Notes under the pieces: model-generated
What the model was told of the DNA's origin: nothing
Database searches by the model: none
The model's input: the letters and a program-made list of their open reading frames with translations, nothing else
Position numbers and translations under genes: made by a program
Assembly (NCBI RefSeq): GCF_001598555.1
Contig: NZ_BCZE01000021.1
Location: 62,001 to 126,000, forward strand
Reading direction: 5' to 3'
DNA length: 64,000 bases
From: Novosphingobium rosa NBRC 15208
Lineage (GTDB): Bacteria; Pseudomonadota; Alphaproteobacteria; Sphingomonadales; Sphingomonadaceae
Shown here: piece after piece, positions 17,487-26,265 of the stretch
Position numbering within the stretch: the first letter of the stretch is position 1
How the letters are laid out: the number at the start of each line of letters is the position of its first letter

Positions 17487-18633
17487 CTTCGCGGGCGGCA
17501 ATGAAGTCGAGCATTCGCACGGTCTGGGGCGCGGGGCGCGCCGCGCCATCCGCCGTGCTCTGCGCCATCACATGCTCGTTGTGCCTGGCGATCTCGATCT
17601 CGATCGCCGCCATTGCCTCCGCGTCGGACAATCGGTTCCCGCCCTCGACCGCGAAGCCCGTGCCGGTGCGCGACGGCCAGATCCTCATGTTGCCCAGGGC
17701 CTTCCCCGCGACAAGTCTGAAATAGCGGCCATATCGTCCATCGGTCTCCACCAGCCCGAAAAGCGGGCCGATCGGCGCCGCCTGGTACTCGGCCTGCATC
17801 CGTCGCCAACTGGCGCCATCCTCTCCGACGATGACATCGACACGTTCGGTGAGGTCAGACCAGGGAAGCGAGCCATCCGCCCGTTGAATCCGCTCGAGCG
17901 CATCCCTGGCGGCACGGGCGTACGCGGCACGGCTGTCCGCAAGATCGCCAAGGCTGTACCCCAGCACGAGTCTCGATGTGCGGTCGACCACCGCGAAGAT
18001 CAGATGCGGCGTGCCATCATCCTTGAGATGATCACACGCGACGGCGTCGAAAGCGGGGCGCGTCCCCACCTGCTCCTCCCCCTTGCGGCGCCGGCGCTCG
18101 CGCTGGACCATCGCGCGCAGCGTGTTCACGTGCGGCAGCTTGACGCCTTGCAGCGCCTCATGCGCCATCAGCGCGGTGACGACGACCGAGACCTTCTTCT
18201 CATCGCGCTGAGCTTCGACCACACCGGGCAGGATCTTCTGAAGCAGACTGTGCACATCCGCCTCCAGCTTCGTCCCCTTCCTACCAGGGCGCTTGGCAAG
18301 GGCGCCGACGGAATCCAGCCCGGGCGAGGCCTTCCACGCGGCAGCGAGCTCATAGAAGCGGCTGACCGCAACCCCCGCCTCCTGCGCTGCCTCGGCGGCG
18401 GTCATTTCACCAGGCGCCTCGGTCCAGCGACGCAGGGTGGCGATGCGGGGAAGCGCCTTTTGACGCCGGTCCAAGGGCATGGTCGCCCACACTCTCAGCT
18501 CCTGGTCATGCGGCTTCCTGCCAAGCGCGCTGGTGAGGTCACCATTCGGATCCAGACTGGCTCCATCCCCGAACAGATCCGTTCGGGGCTCGCGGCTCCT
18601 TTCTCCGCGCCCAACCTCGTCATCAACGCTCAT
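17464..18633 (-). CDS. DDE-fold-like protein B beside the Tn7-like operon (degenerate triad)
   Basis: A 389-residue protein with the order HTH (AAQEAGVAVSRFYELAAAW), second HTH (LPHVNTLRAMVQ) and RNase H-like core starting FDAVACDHLKDD, then HLIFAVVDRTSRLVLGYSLGD. The place of the second Asp reads VGEDGASW, close to the usual D-x-G, and the third carboxylate is not evident (RYGRYFRL). The start is supported by GAGG 5 bp upstream. It mirrors the convergent neighbour and may be an ancient duplicate. Sequence supports a transposase/integrase relative; activity is doubtful. It may be an accessory of the Tn7-like system or a separate decayed element. Confidence 0.55.
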   Translation of the reverse strand: MSVDDEVGRGERSREPRTDLFGDGASLDPNGDLTSALGRKPHDQELRVWATMPLDRRQKALPRIATLRRWTEAPGEMTAAEAAQEAGVAVSRFYELAAAWKASPGLDSVGALAKRPGRKGTKLEADVHSLLQKILPGVVEAQRDEKKVSVVVTALMAHEALQGVKLPHVNTLRAMVQRERRRRKGEEQVGTRPAFDAVACDHLKDDGTPHLIFAVVDRTSRLVLGYSLGDLADSRAAYARAARDALERIQRADGSLPWSDLTERVDVIVGEDGASWRRMQAEYQAAPIGPLFGLVETDGRYGRYFRLVAGKALGNMRIWPSRTGTGFAVEGGNRLSDAEAMAAIEIEIARHNEHVMAQSTADGAARPAPQTVRMLDFIAAREARPSQTR

Positions 18634-19111
18634 GCCATCCTCATATCAACTACACATAACCTTAACAAGAATTAGCCGTGGACTCCAGTTGCAACTCATC
18701 CTCAAAACCGCCTTCGAATCAAAATTATGGATGATTGATAGAAAAATCCTGCCACTTTGAAAGCCCGTGGCGAGTCCTCCCCCTATCCAACAGGCCACGC
18801 CCGACCTCGGGGCCATTCGGAACGGGAGCGGGCAGGCCGTCGGGGGCGCCTTGCTGACCGACTGGCACGTTTGGACAGCATTCACGCGCCCCCTCATCAG
18901 CGACCTTGCATAAAATAAATTTTATATCAGATGGTTAGATTATATTTTGTACGGTCTGGATGGGGGGCGGCTAGCCTGGAATGGCCCCGCTTGATGCATT
19001 CTCCATATTTTTAACTCCAAACATACATAATTCCACCTTGAACGAATCACAAAGTGAGCTATATGAGACGCACCTACGGATGTTTGCTGTCATCTTTATG
19101 GAGAATTAGAT
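18634..19111. other. AT-rich control region upstream of Tn7-like operon
   Basis: About 480 bp without a convincing gene, much of it AT-rich compared with its surroundings (especially 18905-19060). It separates two genes reading away from each other, so it probably holds divergent promoters, and it could also hold a transposon end. GGAGA lies 7 bp before the next ATG. Confidence 0.4.
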
Positions 19112-19684
19112 ATGACTCAGGCCTGTTGCAACTCGAACTCCGGGGAGACGGGAGACACCTGGCGTTCATCGCCGATCCACACCTACGGCGGCGAAAGGAT
19201 CGACACGCACAGGTTGGAGCTCGTGCTCGACGAGATCGCCAGGAAGCGCGAAGGCGCCGCCATGCGCGAAAGCGTGCCCCACGAGCGTGTGGAAATCGCC
19301 GGCCTCGAGCGGCGTGCGCAGCGCGAGCGTTCTAGAAGCCAGACCGGAAACCACCTGGGCACGCCGCCAAACAAGTGTTCCAACCCCGCGTCACGGAGGT
19401 CGGCCAAGCTGGCACAATGGCACCCCTGCGTGCGCGCCATCATGATCGCTCAGATCCACCGCTGCCTGTGTGATCGGTCGCAGACGGCCATCAGCCGCTA
19501 CATGGCGATGTGTGTCGAACTCGACCACCATAACAGGAACAGTAGCGCAGCGGGCGCAATTCAGTTGAAACCGCCAAGCTATACGACCTTCTGCCGGCAC
19601 CTGCGGTACGCTCGCGCCGAACATTTCGCCGTCGCCTCCCGCCGCCGCCACAACGCTGCCGTCCTCAAGGCGGACAAGGTTTGA
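19112..19684 (+). CDS. Unknown leader gene of the Tn7-like operon
   Basis: A 190-residue basic, Cys/His-rich protein that I do not recognise. The start is supported by GGAGA at proper spacing. The C-terminal half (IAQIHRCLCDRSQTAISRYMAMCVELDHHN ... YTTFCRHLRYARAEHFA, given in two pieces) looks like a helix-turn-helix DNA-binding segment. Its stop overlaps the TTG start of the TnsA-like gene, so it is very likely translated with the transposition genes. A role as a regulator or DNA-binding accessory of transposition is inferred from position. Confidence 0.5.
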   Translation: MTQACCNSNSGETGDTWRSSPIHTYGGERIDTHRLELVLDEIARKREGAAMRESVPHERVEIAGLERRAQRERSRSQTGNHLGTPPNKCSNPASRRSAKLAQWHPCVRAIMIAQIHRCLCDRSQTAISRYMAMCVELDHHNRNSSAAGAIQLKPPSYTTFCRHLRYARAEHFAVASRRRHNAAVLKADKV

Positions 19685-20496
19685 GACGCGCGCCCGCCGA
19701 GATCGGTTTGCACGCCGCGCCGTCGCTCATCGACGTGGACAGGCCCCTGCGCCTCGTCCATGTCGGGTCGGACGACGCGGTGGGCACCCGCCCCGCCGCG
19801 CGCATGTTCGTCGCGGAGGATGGCGGGCCGCTGCGCACCATCGTCGGCAACGCCCCCAGCCATTGGACCGGCGAGGAGCATTCCACCAAGACAGGCCTGT
19901 CCAACCCCTATGACGGGGCGACCGAGCACGCCCTCATCGTCGAGAGCGAGCTGCGCGCCGACGTCCTGACCTATCGGACCCAGGCCTTTCGCCTTCAGCT
20001 GATGGTCGGAACGACAGTGCAGCAGTGGATTTGCGACCATCTTCGCCAGATCCGAATACCGGGCGGCTATTTGATCGAGGCGATCGAGTGCAAGCCCGAC
20101 CTTTCATACATCGGCCAGCCCGCAGAACGCCAGCGGATGCTCGCTGTGAAACGCGTCATCGAAGGCATGGGCTGGAAGTTCCGCCTCATCTGCGAGAAGG
20201 ACGTGCGCGGCGGCTCGGAGCGCCAGCTCAACTTCGGCCGCATCTACGCCCGTGAAACGGCCCATGTCACCCCGGAGGCGATGACCGCCTTCGAGCGTCT
20301 GCTCAGCAAGTCGCCGGTGACCACCTTCAAGACCCTGCGCGAGGCCCTTTCGCCCGAACGCGTCACCGGCGAGGCGATGGCGCAGGCACTCATCTGCCAG
20401 GGGCGGGTGTCTGTCGATCTCGACCGCCTCCTTTTCGATGGATCACCCGTGCGACTGCTTCCGGTCATCAGCTTCACCCCGAAGATCTGGTTCTGA
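19681..20496 (+). CDS. tnsA: TnsA-like endonuclease
   Basis: A 271-residue protein starting at TTG, overlapping the preceding stop (TTGA). Its centre shows a nuclease-like series: Glu in IVESELRAD, Asp in ICDHL and Glu-x-Lys in IEAIECKPD, the E...D...ExK pattern of the restriction-like fold of TnsA. A winged-helix-like C-terminal part follows. TnsA cuts the 5' ends of Tn7-type elements so that transposition is cut-and-paste. Its place directly before a DDE transposase and an AAA+ gene supports this. The catalytic assignment is by pattern and should be modelled. Confidence 0.75.
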   Translation: MRRAPAEIGLHAAPSLIDVDRPLRLVHVGSDDAVGTRPAARMFVAEDGGPLRTIVGNAPSHWTGEEHSTKTGLSNPYDGATEHALIVESELRADVLTYRTQAFRLQLMVGTTVQQWICDHLRQIRIPGGYLIEAIECKPDLSYIGQPAERQRMLAVKRVIEGMGWKFRLICEKDVRGGSERQLNFGRIYARETAHVTPEAMTAFERLLSKSPVTTFKTLREALSPERVTGEAMAQALICQGRVSVDLDRLLFDGSPVRLLPVISFTPKIWF

Positions 20497-20504
20497 GGCG
20501 CGGC

Positions 20505-22796
20505 ATGGGATCGTTCAGCCGCCTGAAGCATCGGCACTTCACCCATCACGGCGTGACCTACACGTTCATGGGCATTTCGCCCAATGGGCGTGCCATGTTC
20601 ACCGATGGTGCGGGTGCCATGCTGGAGGTGGCGGATCCCGACACCGGCATGCCGGTCTGGCCGACCGAGGCGCAGGCCCGCGACCTAATGGCCGAGCGCA
20701 AGCTGATCCTGCGCTCCAATCCCCTGGTCGACAACACGCGCGCGCTCGCCCGCAAGGAGGAGCTGTCGCGCGACGACCTCGTCAACGCCAAGACCAAACA
20801 GCAGTCCGACGACGAAAAGCCGAAGCGCCGCGATCCCTGGTACACCCTGCGCGAAGAGACGCTTCACATGACCGACGAGGTGGGCACCCCCTCGCTCAGC
20901 GTCAAAGGCGTCCGCCGGTTCTATGAAGACCATTTCGACGTCGCCGACCTGGAAGCGCGGTTCGGTCGCCTTCCCAGCGCCTTCACCTTCCGTCGCTGGG
21001 TGCGCGCCCGCGGAGTTCCGAGCGACCGTCGTCCTGACGACTTCGCATCATCCACCGGACAGGTGCCCCGCGCACGCAAAATCAACTCGATGGTGCTCGC
21101 AATCATCAAGTTCTGGGCGCTCAAGTACCACACCAAGCCGAAGCAGTTCAAAAACGCCTACTTCCGCAAGGCCAAGGACGATGTCGAACGCTATGCGAAG
21201 GGCGAGGCGCTCGAACTCCACGACTTCCAGGATGTCGAACTCGATGCTCCGAAGGGCGTCATCAAGATGTGCTCGCGCCGCATCTTCGACATGGAGGTTG
21301 AACGGGCCAAGGGCTCTCAGGCCTTCAAGGAGGCATGGGGCCTAGCGGCGGTGCGCCAGCGCTACAGGGGCGGCGGCTGGTCGCAGGAGCCCACGCGCTT
21401 TCTCGAGATCGTCCAACTCGACGACACGCCTTTCCCGGTCTTCGCGGTCGACCCCGTCCGAGGCGTCCCCTGCGGCGTGCCGACCGTCACCATCGCACTG
21501 TGCATCTTCACCCGCGTGATAGTCGGCTGGGACATCAGCTACGATCCGCCCAGCCACGTCACCTTCATGCGCACGCTCCTGCACACCGCCGTGCCCAAGA
21601 TCGTGCCCGAACCGTTCGCGAAAATCACCGAACTCGGTGACCTCCACGGCAAGGTGGTCGGCGTGCTGCTGGTCGATCACGCCAAGCACTTGTCTGCCCG
21701 CGCCGCACAGGACGCCGGCGGCGAGATCGGAACGGCCGTGCGCTGGGCCGGCAGCAAGCAGCCCACCCACAAGGGTTGCGTCGAGCGCTGCCTGAAGACG
21801 CTGCAGGACATGATTCGCGCCGAGCTGAAGGGCGGCACCTGGGACATCCCCCTCATGCGGGAGTTCGACTACGACCCGGCCAAGCACGCCGCCGTGACGA
21901 TCGAGGAGTTCCGCCAGGCCTTCGCCGCAGTCGTCGCCGATTACCACACCACTGGCCACACCGAGCTCGACGACCGCGCGCCATTGGACGTCTGGCTGGA
22001 GCAGAAGGGAATCCACGGTCTCGACACCGTCGGCGACATCGACGTCTTCGAACGCGCCATCTGCAACGTCGACTGGCCGAGCTTCCGCGGCCAGGGTGCG
22101 GAGATCGGCGGCCTCATGTACGGCACCGACGGCACCGACGACGAGTTCCCCCTCTCCAACGAGGACATCCTCTTCAATCTCGGCATGGCCCGCGGCGTCG
22201 CCTCAGACACCAAGAAGCGGACCTTCCCCAACGTCAAGATCAAGTGGGATCCGCGCGACCTCGGACACGCCTGGCTCTTCGACGAGCTCAACAGGGAATA
22301 TGTCAAGATCCCCTGCACGCGCCGCCGCTACGCCACCGGCCTCCCGCACTGGCTGCACCTGCGCATCAAGCAGTGGGCCAAGGACAAGAAGAAGAAATTC
22401 GACACCGACCATGACATGGCGGCCGTGCGCACGGAATACACCAAGTGGTTCGCACGCCTCCTGCCAAAGGCCACCGCCGCAGACCGCCACGCCACCGCGC
22501 GCCTGATCGACTCGTCAGAGGGTCGTCGCTTCCTCGGCGACGCCGTTCAGATGCTCAAGATCAAATCGTCTGTCACCGGCACCGAGACCCAGGTGCCGCA
22601 CGACGATCGCGTGTCCTCGCGCGGCGACCCGACCCGCATCGCTCCGCGCAGCTCCAACCGCCGCGACGACACCAGCCAAACCGGCCGACAGGGTCAGGGC
22701 AAGGGCAACGCCCCCGATGCCGCCCAAGAGGACCGCACGGCGGTCGCCGAGTTCCAGACACGCCGCACCGGATTCAGCGCTGGCTGGGACAGCTGA
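20505..22796 (+). CDS. tnsB: TnsB-like DDE transposase (Mu/TniA type)
   Basis: A 763-residue Mu/TniA/TnsB-type transposase. N-terminal winged-helix-like DNA-binding parts precede the RNase H core, where the triad reads Asp306 (VQLDDTPF), Asp391 (LLVDHAKH) and Glu427 (CVERCLKTL), with a D-35-E spacing. A beta-barrel and a basic low-complexity tail (after residue 690) follow; such tails contact the AAA+ partner in this family. It cuts the 3' ends and joins them to target DNA. It starts 8 bp after tnsA. The triad looks intact, so the module may still be active. Confidence 0.88.
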   Translation: MGSFSRLKHRHFTHHGVTYTFMGISPNGRAMFTDGAGAMLEVADPDTGMPVWPTEAQARDLMAERKLILRSNPLVDNTRALARKEELSRDDLVNAKTKQQSDDEKPKRRDPWYTLREETLHMTDEVGTPSLSVKGVRRFYEDHFDVADLEARFGRLPSAFTFRRWVRARGVPSDRRPDDFASSTGQVPRARKINSMVLAIIKFWALKYHTKPKQFKNAYFRKAKDDVERYAKGEALELHDFQDVELDAPKGVIKMCSRRIFDMEVERAKGSQAFKEAWGLAAVRQRYRGGGWSQEPTRFLEIVQLDDTPFPVFAVDPVRGVPCGVPTVTIALCIFTRVIVGWDISYDPPSHVTFMRTLLHTAVPKIVPEPFAKITELGDLHGKVVGVLLVDHAKHLSARAAQDAGGEIGTAVRWAGSKQPTHKGCVERCLKTLQDMIRAELKGGTWDIPLMREFDYDPAKHAAVTIEEFRQAFAAVVADYHTTGHTELDDRAPLDVWLEQKGIHGLDTVGDIDVFERAICNVDWPSFRGQGAEIGGLMYGTDGTDDEFPLSNEDILFNLGMARGVASDTKKRTFPNVKIKWDPRDLGHAWLFDELNREYVKIPCTRRRYATGLPHWLHLRIKQWAKDKKKKFDTDHDMAAVRTEYTKWFARLLPKATAADRHATARLIDSSEGRRFLGDAVQMLKIKSSVTGTETQVPHDDRVSSRGDPTRIAPRSSNRRDDTSQTGRQGQGKGNAPDAAQEDRTAVAEFQTRRTGFSAGWDS

Positions 22797-22874
22797 GCCC
22801 GCCCTTCCAAAAACACAAGCCCACTCTCCAGCACGCCACCGCCCAACCCAGTCACCACAAGAAGGAGTATGTTC

Positions 22875-24014
22875 ATGTCGAAATACAAGCCCACAAACGG
22901 CAAAGCCGCACCCACGCCCGACGACGCCCCCAACGTCTTCCGCCTGCCGCCGCACGACCCGGCAGGGACCCGGCCGCCGCTGCCCGGCGAACCGGGCCCC
23001 GTCAGCGATGGCGATCTGCCCCTCGCCAACTTCGACTTCCTCAGCACGGAGGAATTCGGCAATACTGAAAAGGTCGCCGAGAAGATGGCCGCCTTCGAAA
23101 GCATCATCGTCCCCACGCCGCACCAGATGCAAGCCGTCGCCCAGATGAACACCATTCGGATGATGAGCCTCAACCAGGCCGCCGGCGAGACCCGGCGCGG
23201 CGTTCGCTACCTGCATCCTTCAGGGGCCGGGAAGAGCACCTGCGCCAAGATCATCACCCAGCATCTGATCAAGCTCTATGGCCGCGATCCCGAGCGCAAG
23301 CCTGTCCTGCACGTCACCCTTTCCACCACGGGGACCCCCAAAAGCCTCGCATCCTCGATCCTCAAGGCCGTCGGATGCGGCTACAGCAGGGCCGGGGAGG
23401 CAGACATGCTTCTCGATCGGGTCCGCGAGGCGATCCGTGAATTCAAGGTGGAACTGCTCATCATCGACGAGCTCAACCACATCAAGGGCAAGAGCCTCGC
23501 CACCGACGCCGCCAACACGCTCAAGAACCTCCTCACCGAAGGCCTTGTACCCATCGTCCTCATGGGCACCTCCGCCGCCGAAAACGTCGTGAAGAGCAAT
23601 CGCGAACTCAAGATGCGGTGCCAGCCGCAGGTGTTCCTGCGCCCCTACGAACCGGAAGACCCTCTCGATCTCAAGCATTGGAGCAAGCTCCTCGGCCACA
23701 TCGACGACATGATGGTTGCTCACGAGATCGTGCAGATCCCCACCGGCCTCCAGAGCCTCGCCTACAAGCTGTGCAAGGCCAGCAACGGCCTCATTGGTGA
23801 ATTCCACGGCATCATGCTCGCCGCGCTCGAAGCCGCCCTCTCCGCCGGCTACGACCATGTGAGCTACGATTGCCTCTCCAACGCCATCGACGAATGGGCC
23901 ATCAGCGACGGCACCATCGACAGCAACCCCCTCGCCGAAAACGGCTCCGACAACGGGACGGCTGAGGATGATACGTCCGGCGGTGAAGGCCTGAACGACG
24001 AGGACGGCGAATGA
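22875..24014 (+). CDS. tnsC: TnsC/TniB-like AAA+ transposition regulator
   Basis: A 379-residue AAA+ ATPase with Walker A HPSGAGKST, Walker B ELLIIDELNHIKG, sensor-like VPIVLMGTSAAE and an Arg-rich segment afterwards. TnsC links target selector and transposase and gives target immunity. I chose the second Met (MSKYK) because GGAG lies 7 bp upstream of it but only 1 bp from the first. An acidic tail ends the protein, and its stop overlaps the tnsD start by 4 bp. Confidence 0.88.
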   Translation: MSKYKPTNGKAAPTPDDAPNVFRLPPHDPAGTRPPLPGEPGPVSDGDLPLANFDFLSTEEFGNTEKVAEKMAAFESIIVPTPHQMQAVAQMNTIRMMSLNQAAGETRRGVRYLHPSGAGKSTCAKIITQHLIKLYGRDPERKPVLHVTLSTTGTPKSLASSILKAVGCGYSRAGEADMLLDRVREAIREFKVELLIIDELNHIKGKSLATDAANTLKNLLTEGLVPIVLMGTSAAENVVKSNRELKMRCQPQVFLRPYEPEDPLDLKHWSKLLGHIDDMMVAHEIVQIPTGLQSLAYKLCKASNGLIGEFHGIMLAALEAALSAGYDHVSYDCLSNAIDEWAISDGTIDSNPLAENGSDNGTAEDDTSGGEGLNDEDGE

Positions 24015-25864
24015 CCGGCCCGGTGCTGTGGGGCGTTCCGCCGATCGCGACCGAAGGCCTGATGGCCTTCGTCGCCCGCACGAGGACCAGGAACTTCCTT
24101 CCCTCCTCCTTCACCCTGCTGCGCCAGGTCGGCGTCAACCACGCCAACAACCCCAACGCCGCCTTCATTCCCGATCTCGATGAGCGGCGCCTCGCCGAAA
24201 TCCTCCGCGTGCCCGTCGAGGAGATCGCCCGGCGCCGCCATCTCGCACGACCGGAGGCGGGATACGTCGACTTCTTTGGCACCGCCGTGCGCGCCGACGA
24301 GATCATCGTGCGAACAGTGCGCTTCGCTCCCGCCGCCCTCGCCGCCAGTCCTCACAACCGCGCCCTGTGGTCGCTGAAAACCGTTCCATGCTGCACCGAG
24401 ACCTGGCAGTATCTCACGTCAGACTGCAGTTGCGGCGCACGGCAGCGCTGGCAGCACGCCGACGCCTTCGACCGCTGCCACAGCTGCAACCGACGGCTCG
24501 ACCGTCTGGACGCCGACCTCGTTCCCGAAGACGAGCGTGCCGGCTTGGCTGCCCTCGTCGGTCTGCTCGATCCCGATGTCCAGCGCCGGGCAGACGCCCG
24601 GCTGCTCCTGCCCGCCAGCCTCTCCGACTGGGATGGCGGCATGGTGTTCGAGCTCGCCATCGCCCTCATGCCGCTTGTCGAAGACCCGTATAGGCTGAAA
24701 CGCACCCAGTCGCCCCCGCCGGATCAGCTGCGCCGCTATGCCCGCGCGCTTGCCCAGACTGCCGATCTCATCCAAGGCTGGCCCGGCTCTTTCGTGCCCG
24801 CACTGCATAGGGCCGTCGATAACAGGTCTCGGTCCAGGCGGAACGTTCGCTACACCGGCATCGCAGATTACATCCCGGCCTTGGAAAGCGACATCCTGCC
24901 CGCGATCGTGAGCGAGGCCATTCACGAACAGCTTGCCCCCATCTCGTCACCGGCCGGTGAGACGCCGTCCGACCAGATAGCGATGATGGATGCCGTTGAT
25001 CACGTGCTGATGCCGCTCGGCATGCTTGCCAAAGGGCGCAGGGACGGCCACCTCCAGTCGCACATCAGCTTCCGCGCCAATCGCCTGTTCCCAACCCTCG
25101 ATCGCGCCGAGGTCGAAGCCTTGCGTGATCAGCGCGACAACCGTCGCAGCGCAGAGGCGGTCTCCCACTCCCTCGAACTCCCCCGGTATGCGATTCAGCT
25201 CATCGCAGACAAGGGCCATATCGAGACGCAGGCGCACCCCTTCCTTCGTTCCCTCTTCGATGCGCAACAGATGGACGGGCGCGAGGCCAAGCGCTTCCTC
25301 GACGCCCTGCGTTCCGCTTCTGTGCCCCCCGCCCCGGATGGCGAAACTGCCTGCGAGGATGCATTCATCGTACCCTTGCACCGCGTCGCCCGCGCGATAG
25401 GCGGAGGCTTCAAGCCATGGGGTGTGATCTTCGACCGACTGCTGCGAAAAGATAATCCCGTCCCGTTCACGCTGGCGGGAAAATCCATCAGCCGGATCAA
25501 GCTCCGGCAAGAAGACGCCGACGCCATGCGCGCCATCGCTCCCCTGACAACCCTGCCGTCGTCCCTCCCCTCCCACTGTTCACAGAGGGATGCGCTGGAG
25601 ATCCTGAACCTCCCTGGCAAGCACGCCGCTCTGCTCAAGGAATTCGCCGACGCAGACGATAGCTGGGAGGTGGACTGGAATATCGTCCTCGACCTCGCCC
25701 AAACCCGAATCACGTTGGCTGAGCTGACCTGCCGATCCGGCATCAACCCGGTTCGTTTGGAAAAGTGGTTGGAGGACGAAGGTTGTCCCCGAACGGACCG
25801 ACTGGGCTGGTGGAGGCATTCAGCTTTGAAGGCGCTCGCGAAGGTCATGCCTTCCGCCCCGTGA
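24011..25864 (+). CDS. tnsD: TnsD/TniQ-like target selector
   Basis: A 617-residue TniQ-family protein. The N-terminal block with PSSFTLLRQVGV and the zinc-finger-like cysteines (CCTETW ... CSCG ... CHSCNRRL, residues about 120-160) match TniQ/TnsD. The long C-terminal part (residues 250-617) should read the target sequence, as TnsD does at glmS. It is the last gene of tnsABCD and ends about 160 bp from tRNA-Thr, which makes that tRNA a candidate attachment site. No TnsE or Cas genes are seen, so targeting appears protein-guided. Confidence 0.85.
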   Translation: MTGPVLWGVPPIATEGLMAFVARTRTRNFLPSSFTLLRQVGVNHANNPNAAFIPDLDERRLAEILRVPVEEIARRRHLARPEAGYVDFFGTAVRADEIIVRTVRFAPAALAASPHNRALWSLKTVPCCTETWQYLTSDCSCGARQRWQHADAFDRCHSCNRRLDRLDADLVPEDERAGLAALVGLLDPDVQRRADARLLLPASLSDWDGGMVFELAIALMPLVEDPYRLKRTQSPPPDQLRRYARALAQTADLIQGWPGSFVPALHRAVDNRSRSRRNVRYTGIADYIPALESDILPAIVSEAIHEQLAPISSPAGETPSDQIAMMDAVDHVLMPLGMLAKGRRDGHLQSHISFRANRLFPTLDRAEVEALRDQRDNRRSAEAVSHSLELPRYAIQLIADKGHIETQAHPFLRSLFDAQQMDGREAKRFLDALRSASVPPAPDGETACEDAFIVPLHRVARAIGGGFKPWGVIFDRLLRKDNPVPFTLAGKSISRIKLRQEDADAMRAIAPLTTLPSSLPSHCSQRDALEILNLPGKHAALLKEFADADDSWEVDWNIVLDLAQTRITLAELTCRSGINPVRLEKWLEDEGCPRTDRLGWWRHSALKALAKVMPSAP

Positions 25865-25910
25865 CCAGCATGGGTCAACGAAATCAAAGTCGATTCAATT
25901 TAGGACAAAT

Positions 25911-25944
25911 AAACGCCCGGGCGGGGATTCCGTACCGGGCGTTT
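25911..25944 (+). terminator. Hairpin terminator after tnsD
   Basis: Perfect 10-bp inverted repeat AAACGCCCGG / CCGGGCGTTT with a 14-bp loop. The right arm ends in TTT and the left begins with AAA, so it can work for both the tns operon and the facing tRNA transcript. Confidence 0.75.
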
Positions 25945-25964
25945 CCGTGTTATCGACCCAATCA

Positions 25965-25998
25965 CCTCTCAAAGCTCTGTTAAGTAGCATTTGAGAGG
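25965..25998. repeat. 9-bp inverted repeat at island/core boundary
   Basis: CCTCTCAAA and TTTGAGAGG separated by 16 bp, in the short stretch between the tns terminator and tRNA-Thr. It could be a transposon-end site or part of the tRNA 3' flank. No partner copy was found on the left side of the island. Confidence 0.35.
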
Positions 25999-26024
25999 GT
26001 CTTAAGTGACAACGTTAGGGAAGG

Positions 26025-26100
26025 TGGTGCCGCTTAGGTGACTCGAACACCTGGCCCCATCATTACGAATGATGTGCTCTACCAACTGAGCTAAAGCGGC
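26025..26100 (-). tRNA. tRNA-Thr (anticodon CGU)
   Basis: A 76-nt cloverleaf with encoded CCA. The acceptor stem GCCGCTT/AAGCGGC is perfect, the D-arm holds AGTTGGTAGA, the anticodon stem CATCA/TGATG closes loop TTCGTAA, and the T-loop holds GTTCGAGTC. The anticodon CGT reads ACG, threonine. Its 3' end faces the accessory region on the left and nrdB lies upstream, so it marks the edge of the core genome. Confidence 0.97.
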
Positions 26101-26265
26101 ACTCTGGCTGGAAGGCGCCTTTAACCGGCGCTTCCCTCAAGCGCAAGAGGAAAGCCAAGGATTTTTTCCTGATCTTTCCACCGCCCCCTGCAGATCAGCC
26201 TGCCCATAGAAAAGGGGGCGGCAGCCTCTCGGCCCGGCCCCCTTCCCTCATCTGCAAAGGCAGCC

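Noticed and set aside
16533-25864. CRISPR-associated (CAST) version of the Tn7-like system
   Set aside because: No Cas genes, repeats or spacers are visible; the TniQ-like protein is long, as in protein-guided TnsD.
26025-26100. Integrase-type genomic island with tRNA as att site
   Set aside because: No tyrosine integrase gene and no direct repeat of the tRNA 3' end to the left were found.
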